Shown: piece after piece, positions 47,480 through 56,879 of the stretch
Layout: every line of letters starts with the position of its first letter
Numbering within the stretch: the stretch's first letter is position 1
Source of the DNA: an uncultured Bacteroidota bacterium
GTDB lineage: Bacteria; Bacteroidota; Bacteroidia; Flavobacteriales; Flavobacteriaceae
Length of the DNA stretch: 64,000 nt
Direction of reading: 5' to 3'
Assembly: GCA_902586905.1 (NCBI GenBank)
Contig: CACIJH010000005.1
Coordinates: forward strand, 1-64,000
Notes under the pieces: generated by a model
Database searches by the model: none
Told to the model about the DNA's origin: nothing
Seen by the model: the letters and a program-made list of their open reading frames with translations, nothing else
Program-made: the position numbers and the translations under genes

Positions 47480-49006
47480 TTAATGTTTAAAGTGACGCAC
47501 ACCTGTCATCACCATCGCCATCTGATGAGCATTACAAAAATCGATACTCTGCTGATCTTTGATCGATCCTCCTGGTTGAATCACTGCTGTAATTCCTGCC
47601 TTATGAGCGATTTCAACACAATCAGGAAAAGGGAAAAATGCATCACTTGCCATGACAGACCCTGTCAGATCAAACCCAAATGTTTCTGCTTTTTTAATCG
47701 CTTGTGATAGCGCATCAACTCTCGATGTTTGGCCTGTTCCGGAGGCAAGCAATTGTAAACCTTTGGCCAACACAATGGTATTGGATTTAGTGTTTTTACA
47801 AATATTCGAGGCAAACAACATGTCCTCAATCTGCGCTGCAGTTGGCTTTGTAGTGGTAGCTGTCTGTAACATTTTCTCATGATCAATAATTTGATCCTTG
47901 TCTTGGACGATATATCCGTTGAGACAGCTGCGAACCAATTTTACTGTGTGAGTGTTTGTTTTTTGAGCAAGTAAAATTCTGTTTTTCTTGTTCTTGAGAA
48001 GAGTAAGTGATTTTTTGTCAAAAGATGGCGCAATGACGACCTCACAAAACAATTCGTGAATTTGACGTGCTGTTTCAATATCAATTGGGCGATTTGCAAT
48101 TAAAATACCACCAAATGCAGAAATTGGATCGCCTGCAAGTGCTGCTGTATAGGCTTCACTTAGTGTTTTTCTGGTGGCAATACCACAAGCGTTGTTGTGT
48201 TTGAGAATTGCAAAGGTAGGATCAGTGGACTCGTGGGCTTCCATCAAGCTCAAAGCAGAATCAATATCTAGAAGATTATTATATGATAATTCTTTGCCAT
48301 TTAGCTTATCGAATAATTTCTCTAAATCGCCAAAAAAATAGCCTTCCTGATGGGGGTTTTCACCATAGCGAAGTTGATGACCTTTCTGAACACTCAACTT
48401 TAATGCAGAAGATCCATCATCAAAATAATTAAAAATGGCACTGTCATAATGAGATGACACATTGAACGAATGCTTGGCAAAATACTTTCTTTGTTCTAAG
48501 GTAAACGCCCCATTTTCATCCATCAGAATGGAGAGCAGGTGTTGGTACTCAGATTTTGAAGCAATACAAACAACATGAGCTTGGTTTTTTGCAGCTGCAC
48601 GAATCAAGGCAATACCACCGATATCAATTTTTTCAATGATTTCTTGCTCGGTTCCTCCACGTGCTACAGTTTCTTCAAATGGATATAAGTCAACAATCAC
48701 CAAATCAATAGGAGGGATGTCATAGGTCGATAGTTCTTCAGCGTCTTTGCTATTGTCTCTGCGATTGAGAATTCCGCCAAATACCTTTGGGTGCAAGGTT
48801 TTAACGCGCCCACCTAGGATGGAGGGATAGTCGGTTATGGACTCGACTCGAACAACTTCGATGCCCAAAGAATCAATATAATCTGCTGTACCTCCTGTCG
48901 AATAGATTGTCACCCCAAGCTGGTTGAGTTTTTTGACAATGGGTTCTAAACCATCTTTATCAAAAACCGAAATCAGAGCGGATGAAACTCGAATTGTATC
49001 TTGCAT
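47480..49006 (-). CDS. purH: Bifunctional AICAR formyltransferase / IMP cyclohydrolase
   Basis: Catalyses the last two steps of IMP synthesis, 508 residues. The N-terminal IMP cyclohydrolase (MGS-like) domain starts with RVSSALISVFDKDGLEPIV and includes YSTGGTADYID and GGRVKTLHPKVFGGIL. The C-terminal transformylase domain has LRYGENPHQEG, the Lys-His pair in ILKHNNACGIAT, DPISAFGGILIANRPID and ASDAFFPFPDCVE. Normal length and complete. Location upstream of mreB is a common flavobacterial order. Confidence 0.97.
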   Translation of the reverse strand: MQDTIRVSSALISVFDKDGLEPIVKKLNQLGVTIYSTGGTADYIDSLGIEVVRVESITDYPSILGGRVKTLHPKVFGGILNRRDNSKDAEELSTYDIPPIDLVIVDLYPFEETVARGGTEQEIIEKIDIGGIALIRAAAKNQAHVVCIASKSEYQHLLSILMDENGAFTLEQRKYFAKHSFNVSSHYDSAIFNYFDDGSSALKLSVQKGHQLRYGENPHQEGYFFGDLEKLFDKLNGKELSYNNLLDIDSALSLMEAHESTDPTFAILKHNNACGIATRKTLSEAYTAALAGDPISAFGGILIANRPIDIETARQIHELFCEVVIAPSFDKKSLTLLKNKKNRILLAQKTNTHTVKLVRSCLNGYIVQDKDQIIDHEKMLQTATTTKPTAAQIEDMLFASNICKNTKSNTIVLAKGLQLLASGTGQTSRVDALSQAIKKAETFGFDLTGSVMASDAFFPFPDCVEIAHKAGITAVIQPGGSIKDQQSIDFCNAHQMAMVMTGVRHFKH

Positions 49007-49023
49007 AAGCCCAAATAGGTTGC

Positions 49024-49031
49024 AAAAGTAG
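49024..49031 (-). promoter_or_regulatory. Possible -7 box for purH and the shape genes
   Basis: Minus-strand TACTTTTG matches TAnnTTTG and lies 17 nt before the purH ATG. A -33 TTG at the right spacing is not obvious, so confidence is limited. Confidence 0.4.
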
Positions 49032-49066
49032 CAATTTTCAAGCGTAATTTAATCTCTGTAACTCGA

Positions 49067-49522
49067 TTAAAACAAATGCTTAGCAGCCAGGCGATTGACT
49101 TGGGTTAAAAAAGCTGCATCTTTTTCGGTAAAAGCCTTTAACTGATGGGAGTCGATATCGATCTGACCGATGTTTTTATCATGCACAAATAATGGAATGA
49201 CAATCTCAGATTTTACATCCAAACTGCAGGCAATATAATTGTCTTGTGCGTTCACATCATCGACAATAAAGTTTTTGTTACTCAATGCAACTTGCCCACA
49301 AATCCCTTTGCCAAATGGAATATTTGTATGCTCTGTCGATTCGCCAACATAAGCGTGTAAAACCAGCTCTTTTTTTTCGGGGTGATGTAAATAATAACCC
49401 ACCCAGTCGTAGCTTTCAATACGATTATGAAGAAGTTTACAGATCAATTGCAGTCCTTCTTTTTGATCGATTCCTGAACTGATTTCCGCTTCGATTTTTG
49501 CTAATAACGAATCTGTTTTCAT
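49067..49522 (-). CDS. GAF domain protein related to free methionine-(R)-sulfoxide reductase
   Basis: A 151-residue single GAF domain. Start ATG 49522 (MKTDSLLAKIEAEIS) is preferred: the longer open frame to 49642 would run through the groEL terminator and into groEL, and its extra residues look non-protein-like. SYDWVGYYL, PFGKGICGQVA and YIACSLDVKSEIVIPL are hallmarks of the fRMsr family, which reduces free methionine-R-sulfoxide. Cys75 and Cys99 correspond, by spacing, to Cys94 and Cys118 of the E. coli enzyme. The position of its first cysteine (84) is His65 here. It may still be an enzyme with two cysteines, or a sensor. Its start codon abuts the groEL terminator T-tract. Confidence 0.82.
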   Translation of the reverse strand: MKTDSLLAKIEAEISSGIDQKEGLQLICKLLHNRIESYDWVGYYLHHPEKKELVLHAYVGESTEHTNIPFGKGICGQVALSNKNFIVDDVNAQDNYIACSLDVKSEIVIPLFVHDKNIGQIDIDSHQLKAFTEKDAAFLTQVNRLAAKHLF

Positions 49523-49550
49523 AAAAAAAAACTGCCCCAAGAGGGGCAGT
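49522..49550 (-). terminator. Rho-independent terminator of groESL
   Basis: Perfect 8-bp GC-rich stem ACTGCCCC/GGGGCAGT with a 4-nt loop, then nine T residues on the minus strand. It begins 10 nt after the groEL stop. The T-tract runs straight into the ATG of the GAF gene. Confidence 0.88.
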
Positions 49551-49560
49551 AGTAATCGAT

Positions 49561-51201
<1,641 letters not shown>

Positions 51202-51206
51202 TTATT

Positions 51207-51485
51207 TTATACAATTGCTATAACATCGCTTTCGCGCATAATTAAATAATCCGTTCCGTCTAGTTTCAAATCTGTACCAGCATACTTTCCATAAAGAACT
51301 GTATCACCAACTTTGAGGGTCATCGACTCGTCTTTGGTACCTGGTCCCACAGCTGCTACTGTTCCTTTTTGAGGTTTTTCTTTTGCTGTGTCTGGAATGA
51401 TAATTCCCGAAGCAGTTTTGGTCTCAGCTTCAAGTGGGATAATCACCACTCGATCAGCTAGAGGTTTTATATTTAATTTACTCAT
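51207..51485 (-). CDS. groS: Co-chaperonin GroES (10 kDa)
   Basis: Heptameric lid of the GroEL chamber, 92 residues. [20 protein letters not shown] at the start, the mobile loop [25 protein letters not shown] and the end [10 protein letters not shown] are standard. First gene of the groESL operon. The 109-nt upstream gap to secG holds a sigma-54-type promoter match and an inverted repeat. Confidence 0.98.
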   Translation of the reverse strand: MSKLNIKPLADRVVIIPLEAETKTASGIIIPDTAKEKPQKGTVAAVGPGTKDESMTLKVGDTVLYGKYAGTDLKLDGTDYLIMRESDVIAIV

Positions 51486-51513
51486 AATCTCGTGTTATTT
51501 TTTTATTTTATTG

Positions 51514-51528
51514 GCATGAACCATGCCA
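51514..51528 (-). promoter_or_regulatory. Sigma-54-type -24/-12 promoter candidate before groES
   Basis: The minus strand reads TGGCATGGTTCATGC. Compared with the sigma-54 consensus TGGCACGnnnnTTGC it has the invariant GG and GC at the exact 10-nt spacing and two mismatches. The predicted start, about 12 nt past GC, is near 51502, giving a 17-nt leader to the groES ATG. The same bases form a perfect palindrome (TTGGCATG-GTT-CATGCCAA, 51511-51529), so an operator is an alternative reading. Confidence 0.5.
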
Positions 51529-51551
51529 ACTTACTAAGGATTGATTCCATC

Positions 51552-51566
51552 TGTCATTTTGTGACA
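51552..51566. promoter_or_regulatory. Inverted repeat upstream of the groES promoter candidate
   Basis: TGTCA-TTTTG-TGACA, 5-bp arms with a 5-nt spacer, centred about 57 bp upstream of the predicted groES start. It could be the binding site of a sigma-54 activator. It has no T-tract, so it is not an obvious secG terminator. Confidence 0.4.
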
Positions 51567-51594
51567 TTATGGCATCTTGATATTATAGTATGGA

Positions 51595-51942
51595 TTATTG
51601 TTCGGGGATATCTTCAGGTAATACTTCTGGCAACTCTTCAGGTATCTCTTCAGGGATAACCTCTTCAATTGCCTCCTCACTCAACAAACTAGAATCTTCG
51701 ACACTGCCTGGTTGTGATATCATCGAGTTTGACAACAAGATCAAAACCAAAAGTAAAGTAGCCAACACCCAAGTGCTTCGATCCAAAAAGTTTGTTGTGT
51801 TTTGTACACCACCAATTTGTTGTCCACCACCACCAAAAGATGAAGAAAGCCCACCTCCTTTAGGATTTTGAACCATGATGACCAGTACCAAAAGAAATGA
51901 TACAATAATAATGAGAGTGATAAAGATGGAAAATGTACTCAT
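51595..51942 (-). CDS. secG: Preprotein translocase subunit SecG
   Basis: Small subunit of the SecYEG channel, 115 residues with two membrane helices (about 6-24 and 53-71). They are joined by the conserved VQNPKGGGLSSSFGGGGQQ-type loop. The C-terminal 40 residues are an acidic, proline-rich tail (repeats of PEE/PED), longer than in E. coli SecG but usual in Bacteroidota. Last gene of the miaB operon; 7 nt after the TPR gene. Confidence 0.94.
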   Translation of the reverse strand: MSTFSIFITLIIIVSFLLVLVIMVQNPKGGGLSSSFGGGGQQIGGVQNTTNFLDRSTWVLATLLLVLILLSNSMISQPGSVEDSSLLSEEAIEEVIPEEIPEELPEVLPEDIPEQ

Positions 51943-51949
51943 AAAAATG

Positions 51950-52567
51950 TTATTTCGACTCCTCTGATTTTATTTTTTTAATATGGGTTGCAAATAAACT
52001 ACTTTTTTCTGGATATTTCAAAGAGAGGATTTTGAAGGCTTTTTTTGCTTCATCATACTTTTTTTGTTTCCAGTACAAATGAGCAAGTGTTTCTGTCATA
52101 ATTTTATTTTTTGACAGTGGCTTCTCTTTCGATAAGTCTTTTTTCGGACCAGTCTTTTTCACAACACCAATCTTTGGATTGCTGCTGACAAACTTGTCAA
52201 TCCAGTCAAATTTTGAGGGTGTTTTGTTTTCGTTTTTTGTGTCCACGACCTCTAGCCATTCCATAAAGGAGTGCATATTACTTTCACTAAGCATTGTCAC
52301 TTGTTCCTTACCACCTTCTATTCCTTGAGCCAAATGCTCTAAGTGTTGATACAAAACATTCCTTTGGGTCGTTTGAAGTGCACAAGAACGAAGAGCACTT
52401 TTATAGCCTTTTGCATTTGAAGATTTAAGAACCTCCAACTCCAGCACTCTTAAAGCGTTGAAATAGGGATATTTCTTAATCATTTTTTTGATAGAAATAA
52501 GTGCTTCTTCAGCATTGGTTTTGGCCAGATTGCTGAGCTCTTCAATGGTCTGTTCTTGGTTTACCAT
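51950..52567 (-). CDS. TPR-like hypothetical protein
   Basis: A 205-residue soluble, lysine-rich protein with no signal peptide. Two short helical repeat regions (about 5-45 and 160-195, the latter AHLYWKQKKYDEAKKAFKIL) look like tetratricopeptide units, suggesting a protein-binding role in the cytoplasm. The middle is charged and less structured. It overlaps lptE by 7 nt and precedes secG by 7 nt. Function unknown; context is envelope assembly and secretion. Confidence 0.75.
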   Translation of the reverse strand: MVNQEQTIEELSNLAKTNAEEALISIKKMIKKYPYFNALRVLELEVLKSSNAKGYKSALRSCALQTTQRNVLYQHLEHLAQGIEGGKEQVTMLSESNMHSFMEWLEVVDTKNENKTPSKFDWIDKFVSSNPKIGVVKKTGPKKDLSKEKPLSKNKIMTETLAHLYWKQKKYDEAKKAFKILSLKYPEKSSLFATHIKKIKSEESK

Positions 52568-53070
52568 TTTGCGAGAGATTGGTTAAACACATCTTGTGTT
52601 ATTCGCTCAAATATCTCATCATGCGCATTTGATTTCACACTTTGAAGTTGCGCTGTGTCAGGGAAATCATAGAAGTGAGAAAACCTTTTTTCAAAATTAT
52701 CCTCTTCGTTATTGGTGTTGATATAACGAACATTGATCGTTACTGTGAGTCTATTTTGTGCAGCTGTTTGCTGAGCAGTAGCAGTTGTCGGCGTCACGCG
52801 ATATTCTGTGATTTCTCCCTCATATATCAAATCTCCATTTGCCCCTGTCAGTTCTAAATTCGTTTGATTGATCAACACCTCTTGCATGGCATTTGTAAAA
52901 TCTCTATCAAGCCCTGGTTCAAAGGTAGAACCAATGGAGTTTGCTGCATCATTTACAAAAAGGTTGACTTGAACAGTCTCAGCATTTTCAGGGATAGAGG
53001 CTCCAGTGAAGGAATAAAATTTACATCCAAAAACAAGAAAAACCAGACTGAATAAAAAAATCTTTTTCAT
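52561..53070 (-). CDS. lptE: LPS-assembly lipoprotein LptE family
   Basis: Outer-membrane lipoprotein predicted to plug and assist LptD in placing LPS in the outer leaflet, 169 residues. The N-terminus MKKIFLFSLVFLVFGC ends in a lipobox Cys16 and is followed by KFYSFTGASIPENAETVQV, typical of the Bacteroidota LptE family (LptE/RlpB). A gene of this kind between a sigma-54 activator and secG fits the envelope theme. Starts 1 nt inside the activator's stop. Complete. Confidence 0.88.
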   Translation of the reverse strand: MKKIFLFSLVFLVFGCKFYSFTGASIPENAETVQVNLFVNDAANSIGSTFEPGLDRDFTNAMQEVLINQTNLELTGANGDLIYEGEITEYRVTPTTATAQQTAAQNRLTVTINVRYINTNNEEDNFEKRFSHFYDFPDTAQLQSVKSNAHDEIFERITQDVFNQSLAKW

Positions 53071-54314
53071 TATAAATCGAGATCAAACTGTTTTATTTTT
53101 CGATACAGCGTGCGTTCTGAAATTCCAAGTTCATTGGCTGCAGCCTTTCGCTTTCCATGATTGCGTTCAAGTGCTTTTTTGATCATTTCGAGCTCTTTTT
53201 CAATCAAACTCAACGTTTCTTCCTCCTCAATTTCTTCAGCATATTCAAAATTGTCCTCTGTCTTTGGCGTGTAGGGCTTTGGTTCGTTGGCAGAAGGCAA
53301 TAAGCGTTCTGTTTGGTCTTGTTCGTTGCCATAAATTTTTTGAATCAACCCTTCATTCTCAGTGCGTACCTGGTCAGTGTTGGAGGAGTTCATCAACTCT
53401 AAGGTCAGTTGTTTTAAATCATTCAAATCAGATTTCATATCAAACAACACTTTGTATAAAATTTCACGTTCTGAGCTAAAATCACTCCCTTTATCTGACG
53501 AAGATGATACAACAGCAGGCAAACGCATATCATGATTGGGTAGGTATAAACTCAATGTATCTACCCCAATCGCGCGATCTTGTTCCAACACAGATAATTG
53601 CTCAGCCACATTGCGAAGCTGACGAATGTTTCCGTGCCATTGTTGTCTTTCCAGAAGTTGTTGTGCTTGTTCGTCGAGTCGCACAGTGGGCATTTTGTAT
53701 TTCTGTGCAAAATCTGCTGCAAACTTTCGAAAGAGTAAGTGAATATCACCATCTCTCTCTCGCAGTGGTGGAAGAACAATTTCAACTGTACTCAAGCGAT
53801 AAAACAAATCTTCTCTAAATTTCCCTTGCTGGATGGCTTTGGGCATATTGAGATTGGTGGCTGCTACGATTCGTACATTGGTTTTTTGTACTGCCGAAGA
53901 ACCAACCTTTAAAAACTCACCATTTTCCAATACCCTCAACAACCTGACTTGGGTGGTTAGAGGTAATTCGCCAACTTCGTCAAGAAAAATAGTTCCACCA
54001 TCAGCTTCTTCAAAATATCCACTTCTTGTTGAGGTGGCTCCTGTAAAGGCTCCTTTTTCGTGTCCAAAAAGCTCGGAGTCGATGGTGCCTTCAGGGATCG
54101 CACCACAGTTGACTGCTATAAACTTCCCATGTTTTCGAAGGGAAAGCTGATGAATTATTCGTGGAATACTTTCTTTACCAACCCCACTTTCACCAGTCAC
54201 CAATACAGATATGTCAGTAGGTGAAACACGAATTGCCTTGCCAATTGCCCTGTTGAGTTGGGGATCATTCCCAATGATTTCAAAACGTTGTTTTATGGAT
54301 TGAATTTTGTCCAT
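53070..54314 (-). CDS. Sigma-54 interaction-domain transcription activator without receiver domain
   Basis: AAA+ enhancer-binding activator of RNA polymerase sigma-54, 414 residues. The AAA+ domain begins at once: Walker A GESGVGKE at 40-47 and the sigma-54-contacting loop GAFTGA at 87-92. Walker B (GGTIFLDEVGELP) and the arginine-finger region (FREDLFYRLSTVEI) follow. A linker of about 100 residues rich in Ser/Glu leads to a Fis-type helix-turn-helix at the end (RKAAANELGISERTLYRKIK). There is no N-terminal receiver, GAF or PAS domain, so activity is probably set by expression level or a partner protein. It is co-transcribed with miaB (2-nt gap) and lptE (1-nt overlap). Candidate target: groESL, immediately beyond this operon. 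Confidence 0.93.
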   Translation of the reverse strand: MDKIQSIKQRFEIIGNDPQLNRAIGKAIRVSPTDISVLVTGESGVGKESIPRIIHQLSLRKHGKFIAVNCGAIPEGTIDSELFGHEKGAFTGATSTRSGYFEEADGGTIFLDEVGELPLTTQVRLLRVLENGEFLKVGSSAVQKTNVRIVAATNLNMPKAIQQGKFREDLFYRLSTVEIVLPPLRERDGDIHLLFRKFAADFAQKYKMPTVRLDEQAQQLLERQQWHGNIRQLRNVAEQLSVLEQDRAIGVDTLSLYLPNHDMRLPAVVSSSSDKGSDFSSEREILYKVLFDMKSDLNDLKQLTLELMNSSNTDQVRTENEGLIQKIYGNEQDQTERLLPSANEPKPYTPKTEDNFEYAEEIEEEETLSLIEKELEMIKKALERNHGKRKAAANELGISERTLYRKIKQFDLDL

Positions 54315-54316
54315 AC

Positions 54317-55759
54317 TTAAACAGCTTTACCAATTAGAGTTGCAGACGTACAACTTTCGATTTTTACATTAACAAAATCACCAACAGTAAAGTTTTCTTT
54401 TGGGAAAACAACCACAGTGTTTTGTTGATTGCGACCACTCCAATGCTCACTTGATTTTTTGGATTCTTTTTCGATGAGAACCTCAACTGTTTTGCCAACA
54501 AACTGCTGTGTTCGATACAAACCATGTTGCTGTTGTTTAGCGACAACTTCTTGCAAACGACGTTTTTTTACACTCTCGGGTATGTTGTCTTCAAGTTTTT
54601 TGGCAGCAGGGGTTCCTGGGCGTTCGGAATACATAAACATAAACCCAAAATCATATTTCACATAGTCCATCAAACTGAGTGTGTCTTGATGATCTTCCTC
54701 AGTTTCGTTTGGAAAGCCACTAATCATATCCTGAGATATACCACAGTCTGGCAGAATCGCTCGAATGTGATCAATAAGTTCAATATATTCAGCTCTCGTA
54801 TGCTGCCGATTCATTGCTTCCAATACACGATCGCTACCTGACTGCACAGGCAAATGGATGTAGTTACAGATATTTTTATGCTTTTGCATCACATACAACA
54901 CATCTGAAGTCATATCTTGGGGGTTGGATGTGGAGAATCGAAATCGCATTTTTGGTTGCTCAATAGCTACCATATCGAGAAGCTTATCAAAGGTGATTGC
55001 TGTTTTCTTTTGCAAATCAGATGCCTTTCGAAAATCTTTTTTGGGTCCACCACCATACCACAAGTAACTGTCAACGTTTTGCCCCAGTAAAGTAACTTCT
55101 TTGTATCCCTTTTCTGCAAGATCATTGATTTCTTTTATGATGCTTTTAGGGTCACGACTGCGTTCTCTACCACGAGTGAAAGGTACCACACAGAAAGTAC
55201 ACATATTGTCACAACCACGTGTGATGGATACAAAGGCAGTTACGCCATTGGATTGCAAACGAACAGGTCGTATATCACCATATGTTTCTTCTTTAGATAG
55301 GATCACATTGACAGCATCTCGACCCTCTTCAACTTCTTTGACCAAACTAGGAAGATCTTTATATGCATCAGGACCAGCAACGAGATCAACAATTTTTTCT
55401 TCTTCTAAAAATTTTGATTTCAAACGCTCAGCCATACAGCCCAATACCCCAACTTTTAGTTTTGGATTGCTTTTTTTGACACTGTTGAATTGCTCCAATC
55501 GATTTCGAACAGTTTGCTCTGCTTTTTCTCGAATCGAACAAGTATTGACTAGGACCAAATCGGCATGTTTGAGATCATTCGTTGTTGAGTATCCAGCATC
55601 TGCTAGGATAGAAGCAACAATTTCACTGTCAGAAAAATTCATTTGACACCCATAACTCTCGATGTACATTTTTTTGCCATTTGCTTTGGGGTCATGGACA
55701 TTAAGCACATCTCCATTATATAGATTCGGATCTTTCGGTTGTGTAGTTTTAGCGTGCAA
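54317..55759 (-). CDS. miaB: tRNA-2-methylthio-N6-dimethylallyladenosine synthase MiaB
   Basis: Radical-SAM methylthiotransferase that modifies A37 of certain tRNAs, 480 residues. The N-terminal domain binds one cluster (YIESYGCQMNFSDSE, VNTCSIREKAEQ, VGVLGCMAERLK). The radical SAM site is the CxxxCxxC in RGCDNMCTFCVVPFTRGRER, and a C-terminal TRAM-like domain ends in VNVKIESCTSATLIG. The start is TTG at 55759, because the frame upstream is closed by a TAA and the next Met (near 31) sits at the start of the conserved domain. First gene of the operon with the sigma-54 activator, lptE, TPR gene and secG. Confidence 0.95.
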   Translation of the reverse strand: MHAKTTQPKDPNLYNGDVLNVHDPKANGKKMYIESYGCQMNFSDSEIVASILADAGYSTTNDLKHADLVLVNTCSIREKAEQTVRNRLEQFNSVKKSNPKLKVGVLGCMAERLKSKFLEEEKIVDLVAGPDAYKDLPSLVKEVEEGRDAVNVILSKEETYGDIRPVRLQSNGVTAFVSITRGCDNMCTFCVVPFTRGRERSRDPKSIIKEINDLAEKGYKEVTLLGQNVDSYLWYGGGPKKDFRKASDLQKKTAITFDKLLDMVAIEQPKMRFRFSTSNPQDMTSDVLYVMQKHKNICNYIHLPVQSGSDRVLEAMNRQHTRAEYIELIDHIRAILPDCGISQDMISGFPNETEEDHQDTLSLMDYVKYDFGFMFMYSERPGTPAAKKLEDNIPESVKKRRLQEVVAKQQQHGLYRTQQFVGKTVEVLIEKESKKSSEHWSGRNQQNTVVVFPKENFTVGDFVNVKIESCTSATLIGKAV

Positions 55760-55794
55760 TGAAGTGATTTAAAAATAAAATGTAAGCAAAAATA

Positions 55795-55829
55795 CAAAAA
55801 TACCGACATTTTGTCAGTAATATATCAAA
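55795..55829 (-). promoter_or_regulatory. Promoter candidate for the miaB operon with internal inverted repeat
   Basis: Minus strand TTTG (55829-55826), 23 nt, TATTTTTG (55802-55795), directly followed by a second TATTTTTG (55794-55787). A perfect GACA-N3-TGTC inverted repeat (55805-55815) lies between the boxes, a usual place for an operator. The 55760-55847 gap holds nothing else. Confidence 0.5.
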
Positions 55830-55847
55830 AAGAGGATCTTTCACTTT

Positions 55848-56095
55848 TTAGTGAGGCAGTCGTTTTTTGAGTTTGCCATAGACAAAAGTGCCTAGGGTAG
55901 CAAAAAACAATAGCACTAAAACAGGTGTAAACCCTGCGCCCAAGAGAACAAAAATTGGTCCTGGACAAGCCCCTACCAGCGCCCAACCAAGTCCGAAAAC
56001 AATGCCTCCATACAAGTTACTTTTTAGCAATTTTGGCTTGTCTCCAATGAAATCGTATTGCCATAAAATGATTTTAGTTTAAAGCGTTTGATGCT
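55848..56095 (-). pseudogene. Remnant of a DUF6691/YeeE-type membrane transporter gene
   Basis: The leftward frame ends with FGLGWALVGACPGPIFVLLG and GTFVYGKLKKRLPH, matching the C-terminal half of DUF6691 (YeeE/YedE-like) proteins, usually about 135-150 residues and tied to thiosulfate or sulfur uptake. The N-terminal half is missing. Codons just before it (IKRFKLKSFYGNTISLE) also look like this family but lie in another frame, fused to the SulP remnant, so a frameshift near 56040-56050 separates the two parts. The right boundary is approximate. Non-functional in all likelihood. Confidence 0.7.
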
Positions 56096-56749
56096 TTGTG
56101 TAATGATAACACCCACGACAGTGACCAGCAAAGCAGATGGAAATTTGGGCAAATATTTTTTAGACACCAAAATTAGAATCATGGCGGAAATACCCACAAT
56201 CATGGTAACTACATTCGTTTGGTTGAGGTTCTGCACCAAAGAACCAAGCATTTTTTGGATTTGATACGCAGATTCAATTTGAATACCCAATAAGTTTTCG
56301 ATCTGACTCAAACCAATGATGATCGCAGCAGCAGAAGTAAAACCACTAATGACAGGTCACGAGAGGTAGTTTGCCAACACTCCCATGCGCAACAGCCCCA
56401 TCAGAATTTGTAAAACTCCAACCATTGCTGCTAAAAAAATTGCAGCAGTTATGACATCATCCACTTTGGTTATGGAAAGATTACCAAGGGCAATGGCAAC
56501 GACTAGGGAGTCAAGGGCAACTGGTCCAACAGCTGGGTGCCGAGAGGTACCCATCAAGCCATAAATAAACTGTGAGATGAGAGCAGCATAGAGCCCGTAG
56601 ATAGGAGGAAGTCCTGCAATCATTGCATAAGCAAGGCCTTGTGGAATAACGATGATCGCAATGGAAAGCCCTGAAATCAGATCGCTAAACAAAGCTGATT
56701 TTTTATAGTTCAGTAGGTCGTTGTAAATCGGAAAAAGTCTTGCAATCAC
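56096..56749 (-). pseudogene. Truncated SulP-family anion transporter with premature TGA
   Basis: ATG 56749 starts a SulP transporter: LINYKK-like LLNYKKSALFSDLISGLSIA, VIPQGLAYAMIAGLPPIYGL and GTSRHPAVGPVALDSLVV are family signatures. TGA at 56359-56357 interrupts LS-stop-PVISGF, where SulP proteins normally have Arg (CGA to TGA fits). The frame continues through FTSAAAIIIGLSQIENLLG to about residue 218, and then runs into DUF6691-like sequence. The second half of the membrane domain and the STAS domain (about 350 residues) are absent. Likely a deletion fusion that later decayed. Confidence 0.8.
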
Positions 56750-56825
56750 TGCGCAAAATTATACTATTTTGATGAATGAATCATGGCAAAATGCCACTAA
56801 AAATTGATCATTTTAAGAGAAAAGT

Positions 56826-56858
56826 TTTGCATGTTCAAAAATAATTCTACTACTTTTG
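56826..56858 (+). promoter_or_regulatory. Promoter for topA
   Basis: TTTG (56826-56829), 21 nt, TACTTTTG (56851-56858), good Bacteroidota consensus. It overlaps a possible TTG start at 56856, which argues that translation begins at ATG 56880. Confidence 0.6.
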
Positions 56859-56879
56859 TTCCCATTTTCACACCGACAT

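Noticed and set aside
51511..51529. CIRCE element before groES.
   Set aside because: CIRCE is a 9-bp inverted repeat with a 9-nt spacer (TTAGCACTC...GAGTGCTAA). The palindrome here has different arms and a 3-nt spacer.
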